Origin: Novosphingobium indicum | Lineage (GTDB): Bacteria; Pseudomonadota; Alphaproteobacteria; Sphingomonadales; Sphingomonadaceae | Direction: 5' to 3' | Assembly (NCBI RefSeq): GCF_014645195.1 | Contig: NZ_BMLK01000034.1 | Location: forward strand, 1-33,115 | Length of the DNA: 33,115 bases | In this document: positions 32,997 to 33,115 of the stretch, in pieces | How positions within the stretch are numbered: the first letter of the stretch is position 1 | Layout: every line of letters begins with the position of its first letter | The notes under the pieces: generated by a model | What the model saw: the letters and a program-made list of their open reading frames with translations, nothing else | What the model was told of the DNA's origin: nothing | The model's database searches: none | Position numbers and translations under genes: made by a program

Positions 32997-33115
32997 ATGA
33001 CCGAACAGTTCGGGCTGACCGAGGACCAGATCGCGATCCAGGAGACCGCGCGCTGCAGATGTTCGGCGGCTACGGCTACTTGCGCGACTATCCGATCGAG
33101 CGTTTCTGGCGCGAC
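32997..33115 (+). pseudogene. Acyl-CoA dehydrogenase with a large internal deletion (runs off the window)
   Basis: The gene starts normally (MTEQFGLTEDQIAIQETAR), the N-terminus of an acyl-CoA dehydrogenase. Directly after, at about 33050-33053, the sequence jumps to the C-terminal block LQMFGGYGYLRDYPIERFWR, which in intact enzymes lies roughly 300 residues later. The junction is out of frame, so the starting frame reads into nonsense. The core FAD- and substrate-binding region is missing. The remainder lies beyond the window. Confidence 0.85.

Overview
The window is a GC-rich chromosomal or large-plasmid segment from an alphaproteobacterium. It is most likely a sphingomonad of the Novosphingobium/Sphingobium type; this is inferred from the style of the proteins (large TonB receptor with a terminal Phe, NodT-type outer-membrane lipoproteins, the MaoC-Pta fusion operon), not from a marker gene. 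It is an accessory/metabolic region: exporters, redox enzymes and regulators, separated by decayed insertion sequences and gene remnants. I see no rRNA, tRNA, CRISPR array, phage module or recognisable defence system.

Layout. 1-886 is insertion-sequence debris: a nested inverted repeat, a stop-containing IS110-type transposase fragment and a possible second transposase tail. 1024-3513 is a TonB-dependent receptor. 3748-10190 (minus) is a complete four-gene ABC exporter operon: outer-membrane lipoprotein, HlyD-type adaptor, a fused double-ATPase/permease (RbbA type) and a YhhJ-type permease. A TetR regulator is divergent at 10703-11380. 11486-12383 (minus) is ohr-ohrR with an operator palindrome overlapping its promoter. 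12522-19058 (plus) is a tightly coupled operon: possible small ORF, an LptB-like ATPase, a PHA-synthase-like protein, a MaoC-hydratase/phosphotransacetylase fusion, acetate kinase and an enoyl-ACP reductase. 19060-19743 holds a frameshifted phospholipase A remnant, an IS3-like tail and a candidate 35-residue membrane protein. 19744-24411 is a MarR regulator divergent from an EmrA-EmrB-NodT export operon; a perfect palindrome sits on both predicted -35 elements.

24622-29548 is a redox cluster: cytochrome P450 (minus), then LLM-class flavin oxidoreductase, APH-like phosphotransferase and SDR (plus), which looks like a pathway for modifying an unidentified small molecule. 29803-30025 is a decayed IS5-family transposase tail. 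30309-31208 is a LysR regulator divergent from a CoA-acylating aldehyde dehydrogenase (31332-32756), with a 16-bp palindrome between them. After a strong terminator and an AT-rich stretch, the window ends in an acyl-CoA dehydrogenase gene whose N-terminus is joined out of frame to its C-terminal part by a large internal deletion.

The genes suggest a bacterium that handles toxic organic compounds: two complete tripartite exporters with their own regulators, organic-peroxide defence, a P450/flavin/SDR modification set, and an acyl-CoA overflow operon (acyl-CoA to acyl-phosphate to ATP, and hydroxyacyl-CoA to polyester). The least explained item is that operon, because an LPS-export-type ATPase and an enoyl-ACP reductase accompany the polyester and acetate genes.
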